Part shown: piece by piece, positions 1 through 8,737 of the stretch
How positions within the stretch are numbered: position 1 is the stretch's first letter
How the letters are laid out: each line of letters opens with the position of its first letter
Assembly: GCA_033032865.1 (NCBI GenBank)
Contig: JAWHQI010000239.1
Coordinates: 1,832,001-1,896,000 of the forward strand
Length of the DNA: 64,000 nt
Reading direction: 5' to 3'
Source of the DNA: Dactylorhiza incarnata
Taxonomy: Eukaryota; Streptophyta; Magnoliopsida; Asparagales; Orchidaceae
Position numbers and translations under genes: made by a program
Notes under the pieces: generated by a model
What the model was told of the DNA's origin: nothing
What the model saw: the letters and a program-made list of their open reading frames with translations, nothing else
Databases searched by the model: none

Positions 1-1608
1 TGAAGCTGCGCGGCAACCCGCTCTACCCGCGCAGTAGGAATCGTACGAGTAGGGGGTACTGCGGTGGCCTCTTCAATCATGGGATCAGACGCCCTGACCG
101 AGGGAGGATTTGAGGTCACCCCAGTAGTTGGGCGGATCGATATCTGCGGCCTCTCATCACTAGCGTTAGCGGGTCGCCTTCTTCTCCTTGTTAAGCCACG
201 CGTTAAGGACACATTCTGCTCCAGCAGCAACTTCTCTTTTTCCAACCGCGCCATCTTCTCGGCCTCCAGCGCAGACCGTGCGGCCTCCTCCCGATCTTCA
301 ATCTCCTTCACCCTCTCTTTCAAGGTGTCCAGAAGGCTCTTGAAGTCGGTCAACTCTTCCTGTCCAGAGTTTAAGTTCAGTGCAAGGTTTGGCGCAGGAG
401 GAAGAAGTGGAGGGAGGCTGGCCGTCAAATCGCCCGGCTTCATAGCTTGATTCGGATTATCTGCAAATAATAGCGCGATCAGCACAATCAGAAGCGAATA
501 ACACAACACAAAATACTAAAAGTTTAATGCTTGAATGCACAGGCTGCCTCGACTGCTCAGGGTCCATTGTTTGACACTGCTCCCTCCAAAATCGTTCATT
601 CTGCCTCCATTTCATGGCAGAAGTCTGAACTGCGGATGGGAAATAACTCGATAGCGGATTCAACATCAAGATAATTTTTTGAGGCCGCATTCTAAAGAAG
701 CGGACAGGATGATAACCCGAATCATGTTTACCTTTTGCCAAGGGGTCTGACGGTCGCGGCTTGTCCAGAGACCACCTCAGCTCCTCGGCCTTGATCTTCA
801 TAAACTTCATCCCGCTTTATTCGAAAGCGTTCGTTATAGGCACAGTTTCATCTGGTACAGCCGCATTCTCGCCAGGATGGCCGGCTTCACTTATGATCGC
901 AGGGGTGTCAAGCAGCTTGTCCTGCCTCTCCAAGGTGTCCATATCCTTAAGGATATCGCTAACGGATATGCTAGCCACAGAATTGAAAAGCAGCTTGCCT
1001 GGCGTTTCGGGAGGGGTGACCTGCTCTTCAACAACTTCCTTTTCGCGCGGCTTGTTCTGGAGGCTAGCCGCGGCTGGTCTCCAGGAGGCCGCTTCATTTT
1101 TGGCCCTCAACTTCTTGGCCTTCTTGGTTATTCTCTCTGTCGTTGTATTGGCTCTTTTTCTCTTCTTGGCTGACTCTGGGTCGGCCTGTTGGGATCGGCT
1201 AGAGTTGCCCTCTACAACCACCACCAACGGGGTGGTCAACCCGTCCGGCTTCCGAGAGTTAACCACCACTTCATCTCTGTCATTTACCTTTAAATGAGGA
1301 TTCCTGGAAGGGGAGTATATGGTATCGCAGGGAGCGGCCTCTCCGGTCTTCGGCGGGACATTACTCGAGCCCACCTAATCAGAAGGGGCAGGCTCTCCGA
1401 TGTTCGGAGCGGCCGTGCTTAAGCCCGCCTTACCAGAAGTGGCGGGCAGATTAGTCGGAGGGGGGTTGGAGCTAACTGCTTCTGACTTTGCTGTGATCTT
1501 TTCGATGGCCAGGTACGTCTTTTCAGGCCGCTCGGTCTTCGTAGACCGATGAGCCTTCTTTTTCTTGCGGTCGGACGCCTTTTCCTCACGGTAAGATATT
1601 TTGGACAT
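1..1608 (-). pseudogene. Antisense extra ORF of gypsy A1, two exons, open at window edge
   Basis: The gene lies antisense to its element, between pol and the 3' LTR. It starts at the ATG at 1608 (MSKISYREEK...), with a lysine-rich, nuclear-localisation-like stretch near residue 14. Exon 1 runs to 732 with two in-frame stops (1375-1377 and 817-819). A 270-bp intron (462-731) follows, and exon 2 runs 461 to 1 and beyond, fully open. Exon 2 encodes a long heptad-like coiled coil (TLKERVKEIEDREEAA...) and an Arg-rich run. The same N-terminus occurs at 22468 in A3, again about 205 bp outside the LTR and antisense to it, so the arrangement belongs to the family. Antisense aORFs of unknown function are described in Tat-lineage elements. 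I recognise no enzymatic domain. The two stops suggest decay. Confidence 0.68.
462..731 (-). other. Probable spliceosomal intron in the antisense gene
   Basis: On the minus strand the donor reads AAAAG|GTAAAC and the acceptor TTATTTGCAG|AT after a T-rich tract. Splicing joins GCA AAA G to AT AAT CCG, a phase-1 junction that keeps the frame into the coiled-coil exon. Unspliced, the frame reaches a stop at 457-459 just past the acceptor. The length is normal for a plant intron. Confidence 0.6.
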
Positions 1609-1720
1609 CTAATCAACCATTAGGATAAAGGGACTGACAGCTCGAAAGATTCTAACCGCAAGTGGCGAGTAGTGTCCCGTGGTTTCAAAATAATTTTGCA
1701 GAGTGGAGAGCTTTCAGAGC

Positions 1721-1730
1721 TTTTTATAGA
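1721..1730 (-). promoter_or_regulatory. TATA box of the antisense gene
   Basis: TCTATAAAAA on the minus strand lies about 113 bp upstream of the ATG at 1608 and outside the LTR. About 20-30 bp further upstream is GCGGTCT/AGACCGC-type sequence (1740-1760), the same motif that is repeated in the A-family LTR. In A3 the corresponding site has decayed to CAATAGAAAGC. Confidence 0.5.
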
Positions 1731-1811
1731 TTTAGGACAAGCCGGGTGCGGTCTCCGGCTAGAACTTATATTTTTGAAATTTCCTCGAGATTTGAAAATA
1801 TGCGGGGATTA

Positions 1812-2551
1812 TGTTTACCCAGAAGACCGCTACCTAAGCAACACCTCTCCTAAACAGGGCAGTTTTATATGTCTAGCTGCCCAGCTCTGTAATTAGTGCT
1901 TAACACATGGGTCTCTTAGCCCAGCATGAACAAGCTGGGAGTTCTGCCAATTCCAGACCGCCACCAAGGATTGAAGACTACCAAGGCTCAAGTCCAGAAG
2001 GCAAACCGCGGCCTCAGATAATAGACCGTGCGGGCTGCTACTATCCTCAAGTCAAGGTCTCTCAATCCAAGTCCAACACAAACCGAATGTCAAACCGCCA
2101 GGCCGCGCGAATTATCTTTTATTCTCCCTTCTGTATCCCGTCACCCCCTGCCCGATTCTCCTATATTCGGGCAGGCGGTTATTTTATCCCTGCCCATTTG
2201 GGCAGGCCCCCGAGCCTATAAATAGGGGGCGACGTTCCCAAGACACGCACACTCAAATTAAGGAGCTCGCTTGTCAGAGCTGCGGTCTCGAGTTTACTAT
2301 CTTGCGACATGTTTTCCGGCCGGCTTCTCCTTTTCCATGCCATATAACCCGCTTTAATCATTTTACTTGAATCAAGGGAAATCCCGTCACAAGAGTGGCA
2401 TTTGCCGTGACGGGCGAAGTCTAGTCTCGACCGCTGCTAGTGGTCTAAGTGGTTTGATTTCTCTTGGTCAATAGTAACCGGCAGCTCGTGGCCTCCTCTT
2501 TTTTGTCGCTTCTTTAGCGTCGAACGTGGAGGTGCAATTCTAGCATCAACA
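1812..2551 (+). repeat. 3' LTR of A1 (740 bp)
   Basis: The LTR begins TGTTTACCC and ends GCATCAACA. The TATA box TATAAATAG is at 2217-2225. Repeated AGACCGC/GCGGTCT-type motifs lie in the upstream half. It aligns along its length with the inverted LTR at 5672-6408, so the two form a long inverted repeat with about 3.1 kb between them. Confidence 0.85.
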
Positions 2552-3247
2552 TTTCAAGAGGAGATCGTTAACATAAACTTCGAGGTTTCTCCCCTTTTTT
2601 TATTTAAAAACCGTGTCCATTATTCTTTGGTATGTAGCGCCCACGTTCTTGAGGACAAAGGGCATTACAAGATAGCAATAACAACCGTCCTTCATGATGA
2701 AAGACGTATGAGGGATGTCAGGCTTATGCATTTTAATTTGATGATACCTAGAGAATGCATCTAGAAAGCTCATAAAATTATACCCAACCGCGGAATCAAC
2801 TAAAATATCTATCTGAGGCAAGGGGTAGCAATCCTTAGGACACGCTTTATTGAGCTTTGTGAAATCTACACACATCCTCCATTTTCCCCCCTAATTTTTT
2901 CACCATTACAACGTTCAACATGCAGGTGGGGTATTGAATTTCAGAAATAAATTTCGCCTTAAGAAGTTTGGTGACTTTTCTTTGATTGGCACTGCCAGCT
3001 TGGTTGCCACCTCCCTTTTCTTCTAATGAATTGGCTTGAAGTTGGGGGAGACGTTGAGATGATGGCAAGCAACGTTCGGGTCCACTCCTGGCATATCTTC
3101 CGTCGACCAAGCGAAGATATCCAAATTCTCCAAGAGGCAGAAGATCAGTTGAACATTTTCTTCTTCAGGCAGTTCCGCATTGATGACGAGCTTCTTCTCT
3201 TCCCCTTCAACAATGGGGACTTCTTGGGTTACTAGGGAAGGTTCCAT
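2552..3247 (-). pseudogene. A2 reverse transcriptase, N-terminal part
   Basis: Ty3/gypsy RT broken into three frames (3247-3023, 3110-2847, 2875-2600), continuing to 2552. Visible blocks are FAWSTEDMPG, the VVMVKK block, CVDFTKLNKACPKDCYPLP, FLDAFSRYHQI, MPFVLKNVGATYQRIMD and the catalytic region YVND, where YVDD is expected. An in-frame stop follows DTVFK at about 2600. Changed catalytic residues, frameshifts and the A1 insertion after YVNDLLLK make it inactive. It is part of the Pol polyprotein, not a host gene. Confidence 0.88.
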
Positions 3248-3394
3248 GTGAGCCCCTTATTGTTCATTATTCTCTTTAGCAACTTCTGGAAGCTGGGCCA
3301 CTTCAAGGATAACAGCCGGAAGCTCAGAAAGTGGAGTATCGGTAATCATGTTGACTGTCTTGACATAGCACTCCCGAGCCACCTTTGAATCGCT

Positions 3395-3754
3395 TCAGAT
3401 CTGATACTGCCTCCTTTCAGTTGCAAATTTGAGAGCCAGATGGAAAGTAAACACCACTGTTCGATAAGCATTCAGAATGTGCCTTCCGAAGACGGCGCAA
3501 TAGCTGTTTGGGGCATCCATCACCACAAAGTTAATCAGCTTTGTTATTCCTCCCAATGATACTTGAAGCTTCACGTATCCTTTTAATTCCTTCTTCTCTC
3601 CCGAGAATCCGTAGAGGGGCCCTTCAGTGGAAAGTATAGGCTTTCCAGTCTTTAGGGATTCGAAGGTTGGGCGAAAGAGAATATTGACCGAGCTACCTGT
3701 GTTAATCAGAATCTTATGCACCGTGTAATTCTCGATGATAGCTTTAATTACCAC
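3395..3754 (-). pseudogene. A2 retropepsin (aspartic protease)
   Basis: A 119-residue open stretch with the retropepsin core KILINTGSSVNILF, where active enzymes have D in DTGSS; the aspartate is replaced by N. A second family block, VVMDAPNSYCAVFGRHILN, is near residue 78. It lies between gag (right) and RT (left), the normal gypsy order gag-PR-RT. Loss of the catalytic Asp implies no activity. Confidence 0.8.
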
Positions 3755-3811
3755 AACATCACCAAATGGATTCGCATTCGGAGGAATGTCATCCTGGTCG
3801 AAGGTATTGAC

Positions 3812-5440
3812 CTACCTTTCTGGAGCAGAAGTAGAAGTCGCTGCCACTTCCTGTTTGAAGACTCTTGTAATGCTTGATTTTCTAGAAGATTCGGGCCCAT
3901 CCCCTCCATGAATGCAATAAATGTTTCTGAGGGGTCCCTCGTCATTTACTTCAATGCACTCCGTAGTAGGATGTATGTCACCATAACAGCCGACATCCTC
4001 GATATAGGCACACTCCCAGCTGACTTCCACCATTTCCTTCCCCTTTGAAGCTGATGGCTCAGTAGGCATCTCTTTTCGAACCAAACCTTGGTTCTTTCCC
4101 TCTCCCAAGAGCTTCTCAATTAACAAGCGAAGGGCTCGGGAATTTTCGGTTAGATTCCCTCCTTCCTTGTGGTATTCGCAGATGAGGTTTGGATTACAGT
4201 TTCTGACATTCGACCTTAGGGGAGCAGGTTTTTTAAATCAGGCCTCTTTTGCAAGATTTGGACAACCTCGTCCATTGTGATATTGAGGGGAGTAATTGAT
4301 TCTTGCGAATCATCACACTGAGTGGACGGAACAGCTGTAGGTGGTGTCGCATTGTATTGTGGTAGATACACTGACATTATTTATGGAATTGTCATGGATG
4401 CAGCGGGTGCGGCATCCAATAGCGGTTTCTGCTCCTAAAACTGTTAATGGCCGAAGGGAGGTTGTTTATGCCTGAAATTTCTCCCCCTTTGAGAACGAGG
4501 TTCAAAATCTAGCCGAGGTGGATGGTTTTATTGTTACCGATGGGTGGAAGAAGAACTAGATGGATCTTTGTCATCAAGTAGCTTCGCGACATAATTAGGG
4601 TTACTCTTTTCACCGCTGATGAACATGTTCGCTAGGCTAAACATCTCCTGATAGGTCCTTAGTTCTCTGATGTTGGATTCGAATTTAGTTGCCCTTCTCT
4701 TAGGCCATGGATCAAAGCAACCCTGTATAATTCTTGATCGATGTTAGGTATCTCCATGATCTCCTTCTGAAAGCGATCAAAAAAATGAGCCCACATCTCA
4801 TCTTCGCGCTGCTTTATTTCGAATAGGACCATCGGGCCACTTTTCCTCTTCTTTGAAGTAGAGAATCTAAGCAAGATTTCTCTACGCAGCTCCGCGAAAC
4901 AACTGATAAATTAAGGATGCAATCCATAGAACCATTTCCTTGCTTGTCCATCAAAGGATGTCACGAGGAGTTTGCATTTGGTAGCATCAGTGAGAGTTCT
5001 TAAGGAAATAGCCGACTCGAAAGCTTGAAGATGAACGGCTGGATCAGATTCTCCGTTGTATGTTGGAAAGCGCGGTTCCCTAAAATTATTCAAAGCTGTC
5101 TCTCTCCAAACTTTGTCAACGAATGGAAAAGTTTCCTCAGCGTCCTCATAAAGAAGTGGAACTGAGTAACAAAACGCTGAAGTTGCGGCTACTCGCGGAC
5201 AAGCCGCTCGATAAGGAAGGTGGGTTGCAGCTTCCGGAGGACCAACCGCTAGATAAGAGAGGCGGACCACATGAGAGGTTGCCCCCTGGAAATTGAGAAC
5301 TCGCACCAGCATGTTCTGGGCGGCTTCATGGTAGAAGGCTTGCCGAGCTATGAAGCCTTCTTGAGGTGTTTGAAGGTTGGCGACATGAGGTAATGGATAT
5401 GGAGGAGGAGGAGGAACCAGATTTACTGCTTGGCTAGCCG
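3812..5440 (-). pseudogene. A2 gag (capsid and nucleocapsid remnants)
   Basis: Capsid-type blocks occur at 5312-4911 (LPTYNGESDP-type core: FPTYNGESDPAVHLQAFES, then LLVTSFDGQARKWFYGLHP) and 4874-4659 (LFEIKQREDEMWAHFFDRF). Near 4190-4120 is CNPNLICEYHKEGG..., a degenerate form of the CxxC-x-FH-x-GH-x-C zinc motif of Tat-lineage Gag, with His and the last Cys changed. The pieces are separated by stops and frameshifts. Gag would form the virus-like particle that packages the RNA. Confidence 0.8.
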
Positions 5441-5671
5441 TGTCTTGCTAAGGAATTAACCGCTCGGTTAGCACGGCTAGGGACTGACTGATTGCTTCCA
5501 ACCATTGATCGCTCAGCTTTTGAGTCTACTCGGCTTCTCGCTTGGACTGTTCCAATGTCACCCACAAGGAGTCATCGCTATGGTCAGAGCGGTCTCTCTG
5601 GACGAACTGACAGTTTGTCATTTCGTCAAGAAATTCACCAACAACTCGCTGATTCGAAAGTCGCGTGTTTC

Positions 5672-6408
5672 TGTTGAAGCTGAAATTGCACCTCCACGAA
5701 CGACTCTAAGAGAGCGAGGGAAAAGAGGAGGTGGTGGGTTGTCATCTACTATTGACTTAGAGAAATCAGAATACTTCGACCGTTGGCAGCGTTCGAGACC
5801 GGACTTCGCCCGTCACGGCGAATGCCACTCTGTGATGCGCTTTCCCTTGATTCAAGAAAAGTGTTTACAACGGGTTACAAGGCAAAGGGAGAAAGAGTCC
5901 GGCCAAGCAACAAGTCGTAAAACACTGAACTCGAGACCGCAGCTCTTAGAAGCGAGCTCCAAAATTCGAGTGTGCGTGTCTTGGGAACGTCGCCCCCCTA
6001 TTTATAGGCTCGGGGGCCTACCCAAATAGGCAGGGATAAAATAACCGCCTGCCCGGATACAGGAGAATCAGGCAGGAGGTTACGGGAAATAGAAGGGAGA
6101 TAAGGAGATGTCGCGTGGCCTGGCGACTTGAACTCCGGTATGTATCAAGTCGGGGCTAAGATGAACTACAAACAAAGCAGAGAATCAACTTGGGCAGTCT
6201 ATGGCTCGAAATCGCAGTTTGCCTTCTAGACTTGAGTCCTGATTGTAACCCTATTGATGGCGGTCTGACGATATGTAGACCGAGCGGCTTGGTCTGATTA
6301 ACCGAGAGGCTTGTGTGCAGATAATCATAAATAGAGCTAGGCAGTTAACATAGCAGACCGCCTGGTCTGAGTGGTCCATTGTGTTGATAGCGGTCTTCTG
6401 GGTAAACA
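5672..6408 (-). repeat. 5' LTR of A2 (737 bp)
   Basis: On the minus strand it starts TGTTTACCC at 6408 and ends TTCAACA at 5672. The TATA box (CTATAAATA, minus) is at 5998-6006. Motifs of the type AGACCGC/GCGGTCT cluster at about 6250-6400, upstream of the TATA box. The flank at 6409 is an unrelated env-like ORF, so 6408 is the true outer end of A2. The primer site just inside 5671 is not one I recognise. Confidence 0.86.
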
Positions 6409-6824
6409 CCAATAAGGTTTCTCAACAATTTTCCTTCTGCATTCATTGCTTTTCGACGAATGGAAGTAGAACCTCTTGGTAAGCCACACAAGGATAAAGC
6501 TCTGTTGAAATCCATATCCTCTAGCATATCTTCTTCTTCAACCACTTGTAGACGCAGAAATTTGGTGAGGAGGCTAGGCTTCATTCGAACCACTGTATTC
6601 CTAAACTTACTCTCGATTACAGAGCCTTCTCGACGAATGTGTGCATTTTTGAAGAATTCCATAACTTCTCTATCTAGAATACGGTATGGATGCTTCAACT
6701 GAAATGAGAGGTCGATGACTTCAAGCATTAGAACCACATTCCTGAATTCAACAGAATCTCTTGCAAACCCTGATTGAATAAGCTCTCCACCGACCTGCAA
6801 GTTGTGAGAACTTCTGTGCGCCAT
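6409..6824 (-). pseudogene. Env-like / plant putative transposon-domain ORF, truncated by A2
   Basis: The ORF starts with ATG at 6824 (MAHRSSHNLQVGG) and is open for about 139 residues until the A2 LTR cuts it at 6408. The segment from VIDLSFQLKHPYRI through MKPSLLTKFLRLQ to KLLRNLIG aligns by eye with the N-terminal part of the env-like ORF of Co-2 (40901 down: LTPTILTDVFGL ... YKFLSDIVG). I infer it is the 3' extra ORF of an older Sirevirus-like element, the family often annotated 'putative plant transposon protein'. A small host gene is possible but less likely. It has its own TATA box at 6933-6943. Confidence 0.5.
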
Positions 6825-6932
6825 CGAAAACAAGAGGAAGAAATCGATGGGAGAAGGAGAAGGCGAATCGTCGGCAGGTGTTTTTCGTAAGATCTCGAAG
6901 AATAGCGTGAGTGTTCCGTGAAACCCTTATGG

Positions 6933-6943
6933 TATTTATATAG
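6933..6943 (-). promoter_or_regulatory. TATA box upstream of the env-like remnant
   Basis: The minus strand reads CTATATAAATACC about 110 bp upstream of the ATG at 6824. The leader between them is pyrimidine-rich and contains no ATG. Position and spacing match the TATA boxes before the env-like ORFs of Co-1 and Co-2. Confidence 0.5.
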
Positions 6944-7000
6944 TCCTAATGATTTTGAAGAGAGAGAGAGGAGCGTACCTAAAAAGTGACTATTCGGATC

Positions 7001-7208
7001 TGTTGATGCCAAAATTGTACCTCCATGATCGACACTATGGAAGCGAAGGAAAAGAGGAGGTCGCGGGTTGTCGGTTACTATTGACTGGGAGAAAGATTGG
7101 ACTAGTTAGACCGCTAGCAGCGGTCGAGAGCAGACTTCGCCCGTCACCGTGAATACCACTCTTGTGACGGGCTTTCCCTTGATTTATGAAGTTTTTACAG
7201 CCGGTTAC
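7001..7208 (-). repeat. A3 3' LTR, downstream part (split by B)
   Basis: On the plus strand it begins TGTTGATGCC (the LTR end, minus). It matches the terminal 200 bp of the A1 and A2 LTRs and stops at GGTTAC, where B is inserted. The remainder is at 21736-22263, after the duplicated GTTAC. The outer flank at 6996-7000 is GGATC. Confidence 0.83.
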
Positions 7209-7287
7209 TGATGCGCGAATCTCACAAACCACTATAGGCGGTAGCAAGACTACGGCACGAAATGGTAGTGTATCGATCGTTCAAGTA
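7209..7287 (-). repeat. B 3' LTR, terminal 79 bp (split by Co-1)
   Basis: It matches 20038-20116 with few differences (GAATCTCAC..CTATAGGCGGTAGCAAG). It ends with AAGTA (7283-7287), the target repeated at 16371-16375 after Co-1. Confidence 0.85.
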
Positions 7288-7550
7288 TGAAAGTGCACAG
7301 TTAACCTCACTAGAATTCTCTAGAGGGGGGGGGGGGGTGAATAGAGATTAAAAATATTTTGTGCAAAGTTAATATATATATATGTGTATAATCACAGATT
7401 AGAGCTTCCCACACACCAACAAGAATTAAGCAAGAAAATAAAGTAAATGCAAGAAAATAAATCACAGCACAACACAAGAAAATATAGTGGTTCCCCAAAC
7501 TTTGGGTAGTCCACTCTTCTACCCCCTTGGTAGGAATTCACTATCTTGTA

Positions 7551-7655
7551 CTGAGTCTTCTGATAAGGAGACTCTTAGAACCACCCTGAGTCTTTTGACA
7601 AGGAGACTCTTAGAACCAACTGAGTCTTTTGACAAGGAGACTCTTAGAACAAGTA
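7551..7655. repeat. Threefold 34-bp tandem repeat in Co-1 LTR
   Basis: The unit is approximately CTGAGTCTTTTGACAAGGAG followed by ACTCTTAGAACCA, three times. The same array is at about 15714-15817 in the 5' LTR. It lies downstream of the TATA box, hence in the transcribed R/U5 part. Co-2 has a similar-period array at the same place. Confidence 0.85.
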
Positions 7656-8010
7656 CACTGAATTTTTTGAAGAGAGATTCTAAAAACTCTTTTACAATGT
7701 TAGATGTAAGAAAGAAAGCAAGAAAGATATATAGACAAGAATGGATCTTCTTCCTAGCAAGAAGATTGGAAGCACAAGAAGTGAATTGAATCTTTCTTCT
7801 ATAGAGAGAAGAAGATTTGCAGACTTTCTCTCTTTGTGAGAACTATCAGATTTTCAGCAGTGTGATTTCATAAGCAGAAGAAGAAGAAGAAGTGGTTGAA
7901 TGTTGCTGCAGAGCTTTTTCTCAATTTCTCTCTTTTCTCTTGGGAGCTTTTCCTCTATTTCAAAATGTATGTGGTGGATCACTCAACTGTCATTTTCTGC
8001 CGACCTCCTC

Positions 8011-8021
8011 TTTATTTATAG
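8011..8021 (-). promoter_or_regulatory. Co-1 LTR TATA box
   Basis: CTATAAATAAA on the minus strand, about 280 bp downstream of the GTCGA motif cluster. The corresponding segment is deleted from the 5' LTR, so the copy that would drive the genomic RNA lacks it. Confidence 0.65.
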
Positions 8022-8299
8022 CTCTGTGTATTCAAAATAATGCTATAGGAGGATAATTAATTAGCAGTAAGAAAAATAGAAAGATGAAAATGTTTCCATA
8101 ATATTTATTTTTGTAGAAGGAAAGAACCAATTCAGATTTCAAATAATATCCAAATAAGTTAAATCAAATTAGCCAAGAATCATATATAAGGAAAGAATGA
8201 TTCAGAACGGCTATAAAATATTGACACTTATTCCATATAAATCAGATCTATTGAAAGAAGAAAAGAGATCTGGCGCATATTTAAATTCTGTCATGGAAA

Positions 8300-8510
8300 T
8301 CGACATGCGTCGATTACTATTTGACGCAAGCGTCGAGAGCATCCTTTCTGGACGTCGAGAGAAGAATAAGGAAGGTGCGTCTACTGATGTGCGTCGACTT
8401 CACTAGATGCGTCGACTAGAAATCAGTGTGGCGTCGACTAGACTTACGTCGAGATCTTCCTAGAGTTACTTTGACTCAACCTGAAGGAAACGTCGAATAC
8501 TATTCGACGC
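8300..8510. repeat. GCGTCGA/TCGACGC inverted-motif cluster, Co-1 3' LTR
   Basis: About ten copies of TCGAC/GTCGA-cored motifs in both orientations within 210 bp (GCGTCGATTA, TTTGACGCAAGCGTCGAG, GTGCGTCGACTT, GGCGTCGACTAG, ATTCGACGCA). The counterpart in the 5' LTR is at about 16088-16300. The sequence between motifs is AT-rich. It resembles the multicopy palindromic LTR motifs reported for Sireviruses. Confidence 0.85.
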
Positions 8511-8583
8511 ATATTTACTTAGCCTTGTTTTTTTCATTCTTAGAATTCATTTCTAGGGGTTAAGAGAAATCATTTTCCCAACA

Positions 8584-8600
8584 ATCTCCCCCTATTTGTC
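8584..8600 (-). other. Co-1 polypurine tract
   Basis: The minus strand reads GACAAATAGGGGGAGAT directly against the 3' LTR start TGTTGGG. This primes plus-strand DNA synthesis. Confidence 0.85.
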
Positions 8601-8737
8601 TTAACCCTATTTAGAGGGAAATTGTACTAGCATATAATTATCCCAGCACAGCATTTGTAAAGATAAGAAATATATTGAGTAGAAGGAAAGAGATTAGGAA
8701 AAGAAAGCACATGTCAAGTATTTGTCTTTCACAAGAA

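Larger units (their letters stand above)
1..2551 (+). mobile_element. Gypsy element A1 (Tat-like), 3' end only
   Basis: This is the 3' end of a plus-strand LTR retrotransposon whose body lies left of the window. It holds an antisense gene (1608 down to 1), a purine-rich PPT-like stretch (GCGGGGATTA just before 1812) and the 3' LTR (1812-2551). The LTR is homologous to those at 5672-6408 and 7001-7208/21736-22263. The base after 2551 resumes, on the minus strand, the reverse transcriptase of A2, so A1 inserted into A2 in the opposite orientation. No pol of A1 itself is visible. The Tat assignment rests on the pol of its sister copy A2 and on the antisense ORF next to the 3' LTR, an arrangement known from Grande/Retand-like Tat elements. 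Confidence 0.82.
2552..6408 (-). mobile_element. Gypsy element A2 (Tat-like), 5' LTR to RT, interrupted by A1
   Basis: Reading on the minus strand: 5' LTR (6408-5672), gag, protease, and reverse transcriptase up to 2552, where A1 is inserted. The rest of pol lies beyond A1, outside the window. All ORFs are short and broken by stops or frameshifts. The sequence MPGVDPNVACHHLNV ahead of RT resembles the conserved Tat-lineage block before RT, also present in element C here. Confidence 0.85.
7288..8583 (-). repeat. Co-1 3' LTR (1296 bp, full length)
   Basis: On the minus strand it starts TGTTGGGAAAATG (8583) and ends TGCACTTTCA (7288). It contains a GCGTCGA/TCGACGC cluster (8300-8510), a TATA box (8011-8021) and a threefold 34-bp repeat (7551-7655). 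Near the LTR end is a G-run followed by TGAATA (plus strand, about 7325-7342), a hallmark shared with Co-2, D and F. Confidence 0.92.

Noticed and set aside
64..450. Plus-strand 128-residue ORF at the start of the window
   Set aside because: It mirrors the coiled-coil exon of the antisense gene on the minus strand, which has better coding character and a consistent splice junction.
6409..7000. A host gene with promoter
   Set aside because: The protein resembles the env-like ORF of Co-2, so a transposon origin is more likely; I kept it as an env-like remnant with moderate confidence.
7487..7789. 100-residue ORF MVPQTLGSPLFYPLG... and its copy at 15650
   Set aside because: It lies in the Co-1 LTR antisense to the element, across the 34-bp repeat; it is truncated in the second LTR and has no family resemblance.
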